Source: Synechococcus sp. A10-1-5-1 | GTDB lineage: Bacteria; Cyanobacteriota; Cyanobacteriia; PCC-6307; Cyanobiaceae | NCBI RefSeq assembly: GCF_023115425.1 | Contig: NZ_CP096032.1 | Location: forward strand, 2,170,001-2,234,000 | Direction of reading: 5' to 3' | Length of the DNA: 64,000 nt | Shown here: piece by piece, positions 43,004-49,222 of the stretch | How positions within the stretch are numbered: position 1 is the first letter of the stretch | Layout of the letters: each line of letters begins with the position of its first letter | The notes under the pieces: generated by a model | What the model was told of the DNA's origin: nothing | The model's database searches: none | What the model saw: only the letters and a program-made list of their open reading frames with translations | Made by a program: the position numbers and the translations under genes

Positions 43004-43378
43004 TCAGCTTTCAACCTGTTGGCTCTCCGCCGTGGCGTGTTCCAACTTGATCCCTAGGACCGGACAGACCTCAGGAATCTCGATGTCTGAGTGGTCAATG
43101 TCGAAAGGAATCTGCTGCTCCCGCGCACGTTTGCGGGCCCTGGTCCAGAGGATTCCAACACGGGTATTGGACAGACCTCGCTGAACCTCACGGTGACAGT
43201 TGCAGTTGGCTTGGCCAGCTCCAAAGTTGCTTTTCTGCCACCACCCAACGGTGCCGCAGACGACGCACATGCATTGGATCTCCCTCTTGCTGCTGCGACC
43301 GGTATTTCGATCTAGAGCCTTGCGGCAGGGACCAACCACTTCCAATTTGTTGATCCTTGTGCCCACCGGAATAGCCAC
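43004..43378 (-). CDS. HNH-endonuclease-like protein, C-terminally truncated
   Basis: 124 residues. A zinc-finger-like start (IQCMCVVCGTVGWW, later NCNCH) and then GILWTRARKRAREQQIPFDI and IEIPEVCPVLGIKLEH match the first part of phage HNH endonucleases, where this block is followed by the catalytic S-L-D-R region. Here the protein ends before it, so nuclease activity is unlikely. Sits at the right edge of the island. Confidence 0.55.
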   Translation of the reverse strand: MAIPVGTRINKLEVVGPCRKALDRNTGRSSKREIQCMCVVCGTVGWWQKSNFGAGQANCNCHREVQRGLSNTRVGILWTRARKRAREQQIPFDIDHSDIEIPEVCPVLGIKLEHATAESQQVES

Positions 43379-43402
43379 CAGCTAGGGAGCCATGCAGTTG
43401 CG

Positions 43403-43440
43403 GCAGGTGGTGCGTGAGCTGAAGGACGCTCTGGGCTAGA
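43403..43440. repeat. Right direct repeat (putative attR of 34-kb island)
   Basis: Copy of 9378-9415 with one mismatch. No upstream part of the 9199-9414 gene is present. Its TAG overlaps, on the other strand, the TAG of the convergent gene 43436-43918, as expected if that gene originally met the 9199 gene tail to tail. Confidence 0.65.
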
Positions 43441-43918
43441 TCGTCAGAGCTCTGATCGGCACGCCGCAGGAATAAAGGTGTCCTGGCACCAGGGCCACCA
43501 GAGCGAGTTCTCCGTCGTCATGGCAGGCCTTGCTCTTGGTCACAAAGGCCGCTGCGTCGTTTGCCCCCCAGACCAGTTCACCTTTCGCCTCTTCCCGGTA
43601 TTCGACCCAGAGCTCGGCGAATTCCTCTCCGTCCTCTCCATTGAGGAGGAGCTGAAGCGCGTTCTCTGGTCCGACCTCTTCATGGAGCACAAAGAGCTGT
43701 TGGATGAGGGGGTGGTCCACGGTCCGGGAGATGCGCAGTACCGATCCGATCGTGCCGATTGCCGTCTCGTGCACCCGGGTGGGCAGCTTGCGGGCATCAA
43801 TAACCGCTACGGGCAGCGCTAGGGACCAGCTCGCGTGAGCTTCGGCTTTGCGCGCGATGTCCGCCAGCTCGTCGCGCACGCTCTCCACAAGAGCCTGGAT
43901 GCCGCCGTCACTCCCCAT
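43436..43918 (-). CDS. Conserved hypothetical protein, family E (copy 1)
   Basis: 160 residues from Met 43918; paralogue of 46490-46996. Shared features: AVIDAR near residue 45, an ET-IGTI/TH-GTIN segment followed by hydrophobic positions, EF-E-----REE, VW-A-D-AAFV-KS and a closing A-V-PG. Soluble. Function unknown; probably picocyanobacterial. First core gene after the island. Confidence 0.6.
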   Translation of the reverse strand: MGSDGGIQALVESVRDELADIARKAEAHASWSLALPVAVIDARKLPTRVHETAIGTIGSVLRISRTVDHPLIQQLFVLHEEVGPENALQLLLNGEDGEEFAELWVEYREEAKGELVWGANDAAAFVTKSKACHDDGELALVALVPGHLYSCGVPIRALTI

Positions 43919-43982
43919 GGCAGCAGTGTCTCGCATCGGGGCTGCCGAGGGTTAGAACGATGCGGAGCTCCACCCGCTTCCC

Positions 43983-44705
43983 ATGCGCCGTTTGATTGCC
44001 GCTGCCGCGTCGTCTGTGTTGTGCCTGGCTCCCGCATTGGCCCAGGAGCATCACCATCACCATCACCATCACCATCACCATCACCACGAGATGCCAGCTG
44101 GTGGTGCAGCTCCTAAGCCAGGCGCTGCTCATGCCCACGGTGATGACTTGGGTCCCGCTGGTGCGACCTATGACCTGCGCTGGCTGGACGCCATGGTTCA
44201 GCACCACACCGGTGCATTGCGCATGAGTGAAGAGCTCTTCAATGTGGGCGAGCCGGGCATTGGTGCGTTGGCCAATGACATTTGGTATGAGCAGGCGCGG
44301 GAGATCAAAGCCATGCGGCAATGGCGCAAAGAGTGGTATCCCGAGGCGCCGATTTATCCGGTGGCCTGGCGCTCTGGTGTCAATCCAGATGATGTCGCTG
44401 AGCTGCCGCGCATGACAGCTGAACAAATTCAAGGGATGCAGATGATGGGCACCAAGCCCACTGAGGCCAACAGAGTGGTCTGGTTCCTCGAAGGAATGTT
44501 GATGCATCACGGTGGGGCCTTACAGATGGCCCATGACGCCCTGAAAAAATCAAAAACAACGGCAATTCAGCGGCTGTCCCAGCAGATCATTCTTAGCCAA
44601 AGACACGAGATCAATCGTCTGCGTCAGATGCTCAAGCATGAAGGCTTGAATAAGCCTGAATATCGTCAGTTCGACCCGTTGTTCTCGCTCAAGGCTCAAG
44701 GTTGA
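43983..44705 (+). CDS. DUF305 periplasmic protein with natural 13-His run
   Basis: 240 residues. A signal peptide (MRRLIAAAASSVLCLAPALA) is followed at once by EHHHHHHHHHHHHHE (13 His), then a DUF305 ferritin-like region with DAMVQHHTGALRMSEEL and FLEGMLMHHGGALQMAHDAL. DUF305 proteins are often linked to copper or other metals. The His run, coded by mixed CAT/CAC codons, points to metal binding outside the cytoplasm. First gene of an operon with a DUF3721 gene (TGATG overlap) and a small membrane gene. Confidence 0.85.
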   Translation: MRRLIAAAASSVLCLAPALAQEHHHHHHHHHHHHHEMPAGGAAPKPGAAHAHGDDLGPAGATYDLRWLDAMVQHHTGALRMSEELFNVGEPGIGALANDIWYEQAREIKAMRQWRKEWYPEAPIYPVAWRSGVNPDDVAELPRMTAEQIQGMQMMGTKPTEANRVVWFLEGMLMHHGGALQMAHDALKKSKTTAIQRLSQQIILSQRHEINRLRQMLKHEGLNKPEYRQFDPLFSLKAQG

Positions 44706-44914
44706 TGCTGCCCCAAGCATGCCTGTCTATCGCGGTCTCTGTGGTGATTGCCCCAGCTCTGGTATGGGCGCATAGCAAAGGGATCTACGCCACGAAACAG
44801 GCTGCATTGGAGCAAGCCTCCCAATTGCGTTGCCAAGGTGCGCATCAGAACAATGGGGCTTGGATGCCTTGCCTGGATGAGGCTGATCTGCATCGTGCCC
44901 AGCGCAGGCAATGA
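44705..44914 (+). CDS. DUF3721-like small secreted protein
   Basis: 69 residues from ATG 44705, overlapping the DUF305 stop. Signal peptide (LPQACLSIAVSVVIAPALVW), then IYATKQAALEQASQLRCQGA and HQNNGAWMPCLDEADLH, the DUF3721 pattern with two Cys. Likely periplasmic, functioning with DUF305 in metal handling by context. The stop overlaps the next start. Confidence 0.75.
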   Translation: MLPQACLSIAVSVVIAPALVWAHSKGIYATKQAALEQASQLRCQGAHQNNGAWMPCLDEADLHRAQRRQ

Positions 44915-45168
44915 AGGCTCGCAAGATTCACCGGCTGCTGGTGCCCATCGCGGCCTTTCCCCTGTTGCTGACGGCGTTGTCCGGGTCGATCTATAGCGGC
45001 TTGTTGGAGCAGGGGGTCGATGCGTTCTGGCTACTCAAGATTCATTCCGGGCGCTTCGGCCCGCTCAACCTCCAGCCCTATTACTCCGTGCTCCTCGGCT
45101 TGCTCACGCTGGTGCTGATCATCTCCGGGGTTTGTCTGATGCTGCCCCGGGCGAAAGCAAAGGGTTGA
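44911..45168 (+). CDS. Small two-span membrane protein (PepSY-TM-like)
   Basis: 85 residues with two spans (LLVPIAAFPLLLTALSGSIY; YSVLLGLLTLVLIISGVCLML), a HSG-FG segment between them and a basic tail. This resembles the end of PepSY-associated membrane proteins, which occur with metal-handling genes. Start overlaps the DUF3721 stop by 4 nt. Confidence 0.65.
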   Translation: MKARKIHRLLVPIAAFPLLLTALSGSIYSGLLEQGVDAFWLLKIHSGRFGPLNLQPYYSVLLGLLTLVLIISGVCLMLPRAKAKG

Positions 45169-45199
45169 AGCCATCACTGTGCGGCCTCGCTGGCTCGAG

Positions 45200-45391
45200 T
45201 TAGGCGGCGCGTTTGTGCGGGCAACCACGCCAGAGCGTCGATTGCGGCAGAATCACGCTGTTCCAGGCAGTACAGAACAGTCCTTCGGGAACAAATTCTC
45301 GGCAACCACGGCAACTGCTGAGCATGTCCCCGTAGTGCATCTTGCGCGGAGGGTCTGTAAAGGAAGAGCGGAGCATCGTGATTCGCCTCAC
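45200..45391 (-). CDS. Cys-rich mini-protein, family B (core copy)
   Basis: 63 residues with HYGDMLSSCRGCREFVPEGL then FCTAWNSVILPQSTLWRGCP and HK. Paralogue of the island protein 28187-28417. Four Cys in the same spacing. Function unknown. Confidence 0.65.
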   Translation of the reverse strand: MRRITMLRSSFTDPPRKMHYGDMLSSCRGCREFVPEGLFCTAWNSVILPQSTLWRGCPHKRAA

Positions 45392-45466
45392 GGTCCCTCA
45401 AGGCTCTTGCTCTGGTCACTGCCGTGGCTATTCCCCAAATGGGGGCAATGGGACTTGGGAGGCTCC

Positions 45467-45676
45467 CTAGGCGGCAAGATCCTTCTCTTGTTGCTGACGC
45501 AGGCGACGGGCCACCAGCTTCTCCTTTTGGCGCAGTGCGTTGAGTTGCTCTGTTGAGACACGGGGGTTGTGGACCTCCCAGTCCCGATCGGCGGCGGCGG
45601 CGGCGTCTCCCTGGTCTGCGCTGCTGGGAACGCGTTGTTCCATCGATTGGCTCTGCAGCTTCAACCACTCCAGCAT
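45467..45676 (-). CDS. Small conserved hypothetical protein
   Basis: 69 residues: a short hydrophobic start (MLEWLKLQSQS), an acidic/Ala-rich middle, and a basic helical end (LNALRQKEKLVARRLRQQQE). Probably a coiled coil. Start ATG 45676. Confidence 0.5.
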   Translation of the reverse strand: MLEWLKLQSQSMEQRVPSSADQGDAAAAADRDWEVHNPRVSTEQLNALRQKEKLVARRLRQQQEKDLAA

Positions 45677-45790
45677 TACTCGCGGGAACCTTGACTGGGT
45701 CTTAATGCTTGTGTAAGGCCGGGTATTTCTGCTCTGGACGGCTTCTTTTCACCTGTCGTAGGAAAAGAGCCACAGCCAGAGGAGGAGACC

Positions 45791-45961
45791 ATGGCTGATC
45801 ACAGGCACCCAGAGTCAGGAAGCTGCGAGCGCCGGACCTGCTTGAAATGGCAGCCCACAGGTGAGCTCTCCGAGCATGACTTCGCCAACTTGATGGAGCT
45901 ACTGCTCGCGGCAGACGAGGAGCTCCATGCCGATGATCACTGCGATCTCCAGAGCGCCTAG
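45791..45961 (+). CDS. Cys mini-protein, family D (core copy)
   Basis: 56 residues with SCERRTCLKWQPTGELSEHD, then FANLMELLLAADEELHADDH and CDLQSA. Paralogue of 39380-39574. Strong GGAGGAG site before ATG 45791. Function unknown. Confidence 0.65.
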   Translation: MADHRHPESGSCERRTCLKWQPTGELSEHDFANLMELLLAADEELHADDHCDLQSA

Positions 45962-45982
45962 TGGAGGCCGTCCTGGAGCAAG

Positions 45983-46147
45983 TCAGAGCAGGACGGCTCG
46001 CTGTTCCTGCTCGCAGGCTCGAGCCAGGTCTTCGCTGAGGACGAGAAGGGCGATGCCCATTAGGGCGAGGGCCGTGCCGCAATCTTTCGTGCTGCAGCGT
46101 TCAATCAGCCGGGCCGCTTCGAGGTGTTGGCTCCAACTCAGCTGCAT
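45983..46147 (-). CDS. Small protein, possible helix-rich
   Basis: 54 residues from ATG 46147: MQLSWSQHLEAARLIERCST, KDCGTALALMGIALLVLSED, LARACEQEQRAVLL. A hydrophobic helix in the middle and three Cys. Composition is protein-like. Unknown family. Confidence 0.4.
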   Translation of the reverse strand: MQLSWSQHLEAARLIERCSTKDCGTALALMGIALLVLSEDLARACEQEQRAVLL

Positions 46148-46307
46148 GTGAGTGAATCTGCAACCCGTTCACTATCAATCCTGCTGCTGCGCCTGCGTGG
46201 CTCTGATTACAACGTGAAACACTGACAATCGCGCCACCTGGTAGCTCTAGTTACGTCGTGCCTGGTTCAAGCCGATACCTTTCCATCAGTGATCGGTTGA
46301 AGGCGCA

Positions 46308-46493
46308 ATGTCCAACTCGATTGAACTCACGGTTGGTCAACAGTTTGAGATTGAGCGGTTCAATCGCGCTCTCGATGCCACAACGGATCCTGATCAGCTC
46401 CGCAGCTTGGCCAAGCAATTGATGCAGGCTTGGCAGACCCAGAAAGCAGCGACGAAGTGGGTTGTTGAGCAACAGACCGGACTGCCCGATTAG
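46308..46493 (+). CDS. NblA-like small protein
   Basis: 61 residues: MSNSIELTVGQQFEIERFNR, ALDATTDPDQLRSLAKQLMQ, AWQTQKAATKWVVEQQTGLP. The LT--QQFEI-RF and later QLM--W---K arrangement resembles NblA, the small adaptor for phycobilisome breakdown, but the match is not decisive. Widely kept in picocyanobacteria as I recall. Ends convergent with 46490-46996 (4-nt overlap). Confidence 0.55.
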   Translation: MSNSIELTVGQQFEIERFNRALDATTDPDQLRSLAKQLMQAWQTQKAATKWVVEQQTGLPD

Positions 46494-46996
46494 GACAGCC
46501 AGTCCAGGGGGAGTGAGAAGGTCAATACTCCGTGGGTTTTAGCCGTGGGTCCTGGGGTGACGGCAACACAGGCCAATTCACGGTCGTTCCAGGCTTCCCG
46601 AGATTTCGCCACAAAGGCCGCAGAATCGCCCACGGACCAAACTGCATGGCCTTTTTCTTCGCGCTCTTCTCTGTAGCGCTCGTAGATCTCGGTGAAGGCC
46701 TCCGCATCCGAACTATCGAGGAACTCCGATAACGCATGCTCGGGGTCACTCTCTCGGGCACGCTTCAGAAAGGCCTGAAGCAAGGGGCTATCGAGGGCGC
46801 TACTGGCGACAAGCACCGAATTGATCGTGCCCACATGGGTGGTGACGACTTGAGGGGCCGCGTTGCGGGCATCAATCACCGCGCAGATGGTCGAGAGGGA
46901 CCATTCCCGTTCAGCTTTGACCAAGGTGGCTGGGGCTCGCAGCAGCTGACGTACATCGCCAATGAGGTTTTTGACGAACTGCTCAGAGTCCCCCAT
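46490..46996 (-). CDS. Conserved hypothetical protein, family E (copy 2)
   Basis: 168 residues, paralogue of 43436-43918 with the same motif order (AVIDARNAAPQVVTTHVGTI, LLQAFLKRARESDPEHALSE, EIYERYREEREEKGHAVWSV, AAFVAKSREAW). Soluble, no known family. The two copies lie 3 kb apart on the same strand. Confidence 0.65.
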   Translation of the reverse strand: MGDSEQFVKNLIGDVRQLLRAPATLVKAEREWSLSTICAVIDARNAAPQVVTTHVGTINSVLVASSALDSPLLQAFLKRARESDPEHALSEFLDSSDAEAFTEIYERYREEREEKGHAVWSVGDSAAFVAKSREAWNDRELACVAVTPGPTAKTHGVLTFSLPLDWLS

Positions 46997-47085
46997 CGCC
47001 CAATCTCCCCCTTTGGCAGACCGTAGCGATTGCGGAGCCTGGATGAAGCGACTAGGACTACCGGGTTCCGCCCTGATTCCGGCGA

Positions 47086-47334
47086 ATGCTGGTTTTGAAA
47101 ATCACGAACGCCTCCAACGTGGTCGCGGCCAAAACCAATCGCTTCTTTGAAGCTCTAACGCCCGACCGCCTCGACCAGAAATTGGTGGAGGAGCAGGTGA
47201 TGAAGGGGTTGATTGAGCAGCTCAGGGCGGAGGGGATTGAGGCGGAGGTGGCCTTGGTGGATGGCCTTGATTTCGGGACCAAGGGGGTTCTGGTTACCGA
47301 GCGGCTACGCACCAAGCACCGCGAACGGATCTAG
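47086..47334 (+). CDS. Conserved hypothetical protein
   Basis: 82 residues with strand-helix-strand character: MLVLKITNASNVVAAKTNRF, FEALTPDRLDQKLVEEQVMK, IEAEVALVDGLDFGT. Soluble; unknown. Its stop overlaps that of the convergent 47331-47669. Confidence 0.55.
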   Translation: MLVLKITNASNVVAAKTNRFFEALTPDRLDQKLVEEQVMKGLIEQLRAEGIEAEVALVDGLDFGTKGVLVTERLRTKHRERI

Positions 47335-47669
47335 CGCTGCTGGCGCCACAACCAGAAGGCCCGAATCAATTTCCTGTGGGGCGGGGTGACATCCACCATT
47401 GGCCGTGGGGCGGCCTGGCGGTAGAGGTTTGCGAAGAAGGGCTCAAGCGGTGTCCCCTGGAAGGGATTGCTTGGCTGGGACGCTGCCGTCCGCTCCGCTT
47501 CCTTGCGCAGCCGCCTGAGGGTGGGGATCAGCATCAGGCTGACCACCAGGGCCATGAGCAGCAGATAGGGCAGCAGACTTGCGAGCCAGATGGTGGCGAC
47601 CACCGCCGCAAGGCCCTGCAGCAGAACGGTGATCCAGCGAGGACGTTGGCGGCCAGGTAGCTGTTTCAC
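47331..47669 (-). CDS. Conserved membrane protein
   Basis: 112 residues: basic start (KQLPGRQRPRW), two hydrophobic segments (LLQGLAAVVATIWLASLLPY; LLLMALVVSLMLIPTL), then a basic soluble part ending RKLIRAFWLWRQQR. Unknown function. Last of a minus-strand run of small membrane genes. Confidence 0.6.
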   Translation of the reverse strand: MKQLPGRQRPRWITVLLQGLAAVVATIWLASLLPYLLLMALVVSLMLIPTLRRLRKEAERTAASQPSNPFQGTPLEPFFANLYRQAAPRPMVDVTPPHRKLIRAFWLWRQQR

Positions 47670-47674
47670 GGCTT

Positions 47675-47854
47675 TCAGTCCTTGAGCACCGCGTGAAAGG
47701 CGCAGACCTTACCCAGGCTGTCCTCGTCGCAAAAATCGATGGTGTTCCGGGAGCGCTGGAGCCGCAGTTGTGAGGAGAGAATCGCGGTGACGATCAGCAG
47801 GGCCCAGAAACTCAAGACCGCTGCTGTTCGAAGCAGATCTCCGGCGCTTCTCAA
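47675..47854 (-). CDS. Small single-span protein (TTG start)
   Basis: 59 residues from TTG 47854: LLRTAAVLSFWALLIVTAIL then a soluble tail with DFCDEDSLGKVCAFH (two Cys). Ends 5 nt before the start of 47331-47669. No ATG or GTG is available in the correct range. Confidence 0.5.
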   Translation of the reverse strand: MRSAGDLLRTAAVLSFWALLIVTAILSSQLRLQRSRNTIDFCDEDSLGKVCAFHAVLKD

Positions 47855-47857
47855 TGC

Positions 47858-47995
47858 TTAGCTGCTCCCGGCATGGCCCTTGTGCTGGGCTGTGCCTTGT
47901 AGAACCACAGCGACCTCACGGATCAACTCTCGCACTCCGTAAAGAGCGAGGGCGATCACAATGCCCGCAACCAGTAGGGGGACGGCGTAGTCCAT
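47858..47995 (-). CDS. Small single-span protein
   Basis: 45 residues from ATG 47995: MDYAVPLLVAGIVIALALYG, a charged helix (VRELIREVAVVLQ) and a hydrophilic tail. Downstream of the pseudouridine synthase, 26 nt away, and 3 nt ahead of the next start, so in the same operon. Confidence 0.55.
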   Translation of the reverse strand: MDYAVPLLVAGIVIALALYGVRELIREVAVVLQGTAQHKGHAGSS

Positions 47996-48021
47996 TGGGA
48001 ATAGCGCGCGTTTCCCCTGTC

Positions 48022-48705
48022 TTATCTCCGGAATTTGGCTTTGGCGACGCCTCCCTTTCCTCCTCCGCCAGCGCGGCCCGACTTCCCGCCACCGGCGCGG
48101 CCTCCCCGGCCTGACTGCAGCAGGGATTGAAGGCGTTGCTCCTCGCCCTCATTCACGGATCTCCATTCGCCTGGGGCTAACCCCTTCAGGCTGAGCGGTG
48201 GGCCTCCATCCATCAGGTCGATCGCCACCCGCAGCAGCCGCAGGGTGGGAAGCCCCACCGCAGCGGTCATCCGCCGCACCTGGCGGTTTCGCCCCTCCCG
48301 CAGCTCCAGCTCCAGCCAGCTCGTGGGGATGTTTTGACGGACGCGTATGGGCGGGTCCCGCTCGGGCCAGCCGGGGTCCTGGAGTGCTCGGGCTTGGGCC
48401 GGGAGGGTGCGTTTGCCCTGAATGACCAGCCCTGAGCGCAGGGCTGCGAGTGCTTCGTCGCTGAGGAGTCCCTCCACTTGGCTCCAGTAGCGGCGCCAGT
48501 GACCCCAGGCCGGATCGGTGAGCCTCTGTTGCAGTCGCCCGTTGCTGGTGAGCAGCAGCAGCCCCTCGCTGTCGGCATCCAGCCGCCCAGCCGCATAGAC
48601 CCCGGGGACCTCGATGTGATCCGCCAGGCATCCCCATCTGCTGCCGTCCTCAGGTGTGAACTGACTGAGGACGCCGAAGGGCTTGTGAAAAAGGAGTGTG
48701 GTCAG
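48022..48705 (-). CDS. RNA pseudouridine synthase, RsuA/RluE family (no standard start codon)
   Basis: Makes pseudouridine in rRNA. The family is clear: LLFHKPFGVLSQFTPEDGS, VYAAGRLDADSEGLLLLTSN with the catalytic Asp, RYWSQVEG, PPIRVRQNIPTSWLELELRE then GRNRQVRRMTAAVG, and a Gly/Arg/Lys-rich tail. The open frame starts after a TGA at 48720-48722, and there is no ATG, GTG or TTG before the conserved LLFHKP. CTG 48703-48705 is the most plausible start; a later GTG at 48475-48477 would remove the catalytic Asp. Length from 48705 is 227 residues. Confidence 0.85.
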   Translation of the reverse strand: MTTLLFHKPFGVLSQFTPEDGSRWGCLADHIEVPGVYAAGRLDADSEGLLLLTSNGRLQQRLTDPAWGHWRRYWSQVEGLLSDEALAALRSGLVIQGKRTLPAQARALQDPGWPERDPPIRVRQNIPTSWLELELREGRNRQVRRMTAAVGLPTLRLLRVAIDLMDGGPPLSLKGLAPGEWRSVNEGEEQRLQSLLQSGRGGRAGGGKSGRAGGGGKGGVAKAKFRR

Positions 48706-48724
48706 AAGCTGCGCTGTTTTCAGC

Positions 48725-48856
48725 TCAGGAAGCCTGGCGAGCCTTCCAGAGGTTCACAACCCCAATCGAGATCAGGAGCAATCCCAGATCCATCGAAAGA
48801 GGGGGGAGAACCATGCCGGCTGCCACAACAATTGTGAGGGCTGACCCTAGCGACAA
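48725..48856 (-). CDS. Small membrane protein (TTG start)
   Basis: 43 residues from TTG 48856: SLGSALTIVVAAGMVLPPLS then MDLGLLLISIGVVNLWKARQ, two hydrophobic segments. Ends just upstream of the pseudouridine synthase frame and is divergent from infA. Plausible but short. Confidence 0.45.
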   Translation of the reverse strand: MSLGSALTIVVAAGMVLPPLSMDLGLLLISIGVVNLWKARQAS

Positions 48857-48899
48857 CTAAGCTACGGAGAGCACCTGGGTTGGCCACTAGCAGCAGCGC

Positions 48900-49166
48900 A
48901 TGATTGAGACCTCCGGCGTCATCGAGAAGGAACAGGGCAACGGGTTCTACCTGGTCACCCTCGAGCAGCCCGCTGGCCACCAATGCCTCTGCCGCGCCGC
49001 CGGCAAGCTGACCAAGTTCCGCATCAAATTGCTGGCTGGCGACAAGGTGCTGGTTGAGATCAGCCCCTACGACCTGAGCCGCGGTCGCATCACCTACCGC
49101 GAACGCAACGCCAACGCCGGTCCCCGTCCAGGTGGCAACCGTCCTGGTGGTCCCCGCCGTCGTTAA
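48900..49166 (+). CDS. infA: Translation initiation factor IF-1
   Basis: An 88-residue S1/OB-fold protein that binds the ribosomal A site during initiation. It has the IF-1 pattern with family variation (MIETSGVIEKEQGNGFYLVT, AAGKLTKFRIKLLAGDKVLV, SPYDLSRGRITYRERN) and a C-terminal Gly/Pro/Arg-rich extension not in standard IF-1. In cyanobacteria a second, canonical infA is usually found in the ribosomal protein cluster, so this may be a variant copy. Followed by a strong terminator. Confidence 0.8.
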   Translation: MIETSGVIEKEQGNGFYLVTLEQPAGHQCLCRAAGKLTKFRIKLLAGDKVLVEISPYDLSRGRITYRERNANAGPRPGGNRPGGPRRR

Positions 49167-49179
49167 TCCATCAATCTCG

Positions 49180-49209
49180 AAACCCTGGGCCTGTGCCCAG
49201 GGTTTTTTG
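49180..49209 (+). terminator. Intrinsic terminator of infA
   Basis: AACCCTGGGC-CTGT-GCCCAGGGTT followed by TTTT; symmetrical enough to act on both strands between infA and the convergent NTRC gene. Confidence 0.85.
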
Positions 49210-49222
49210 TTGTTGGGGTTAC

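Noticed and set aside
44040-44090. Engineered His-tag or vector contamination
   Set aside because: The His codons alternate CAT/CAC, lie behind a native signal peptide and continue into a full DUF305 domain in an operon of related function.
46308-46493. Firm call as nblA
   Set aside because: Pattern similarity is only partial, so it is listed as NblA-like without a gene symbol.
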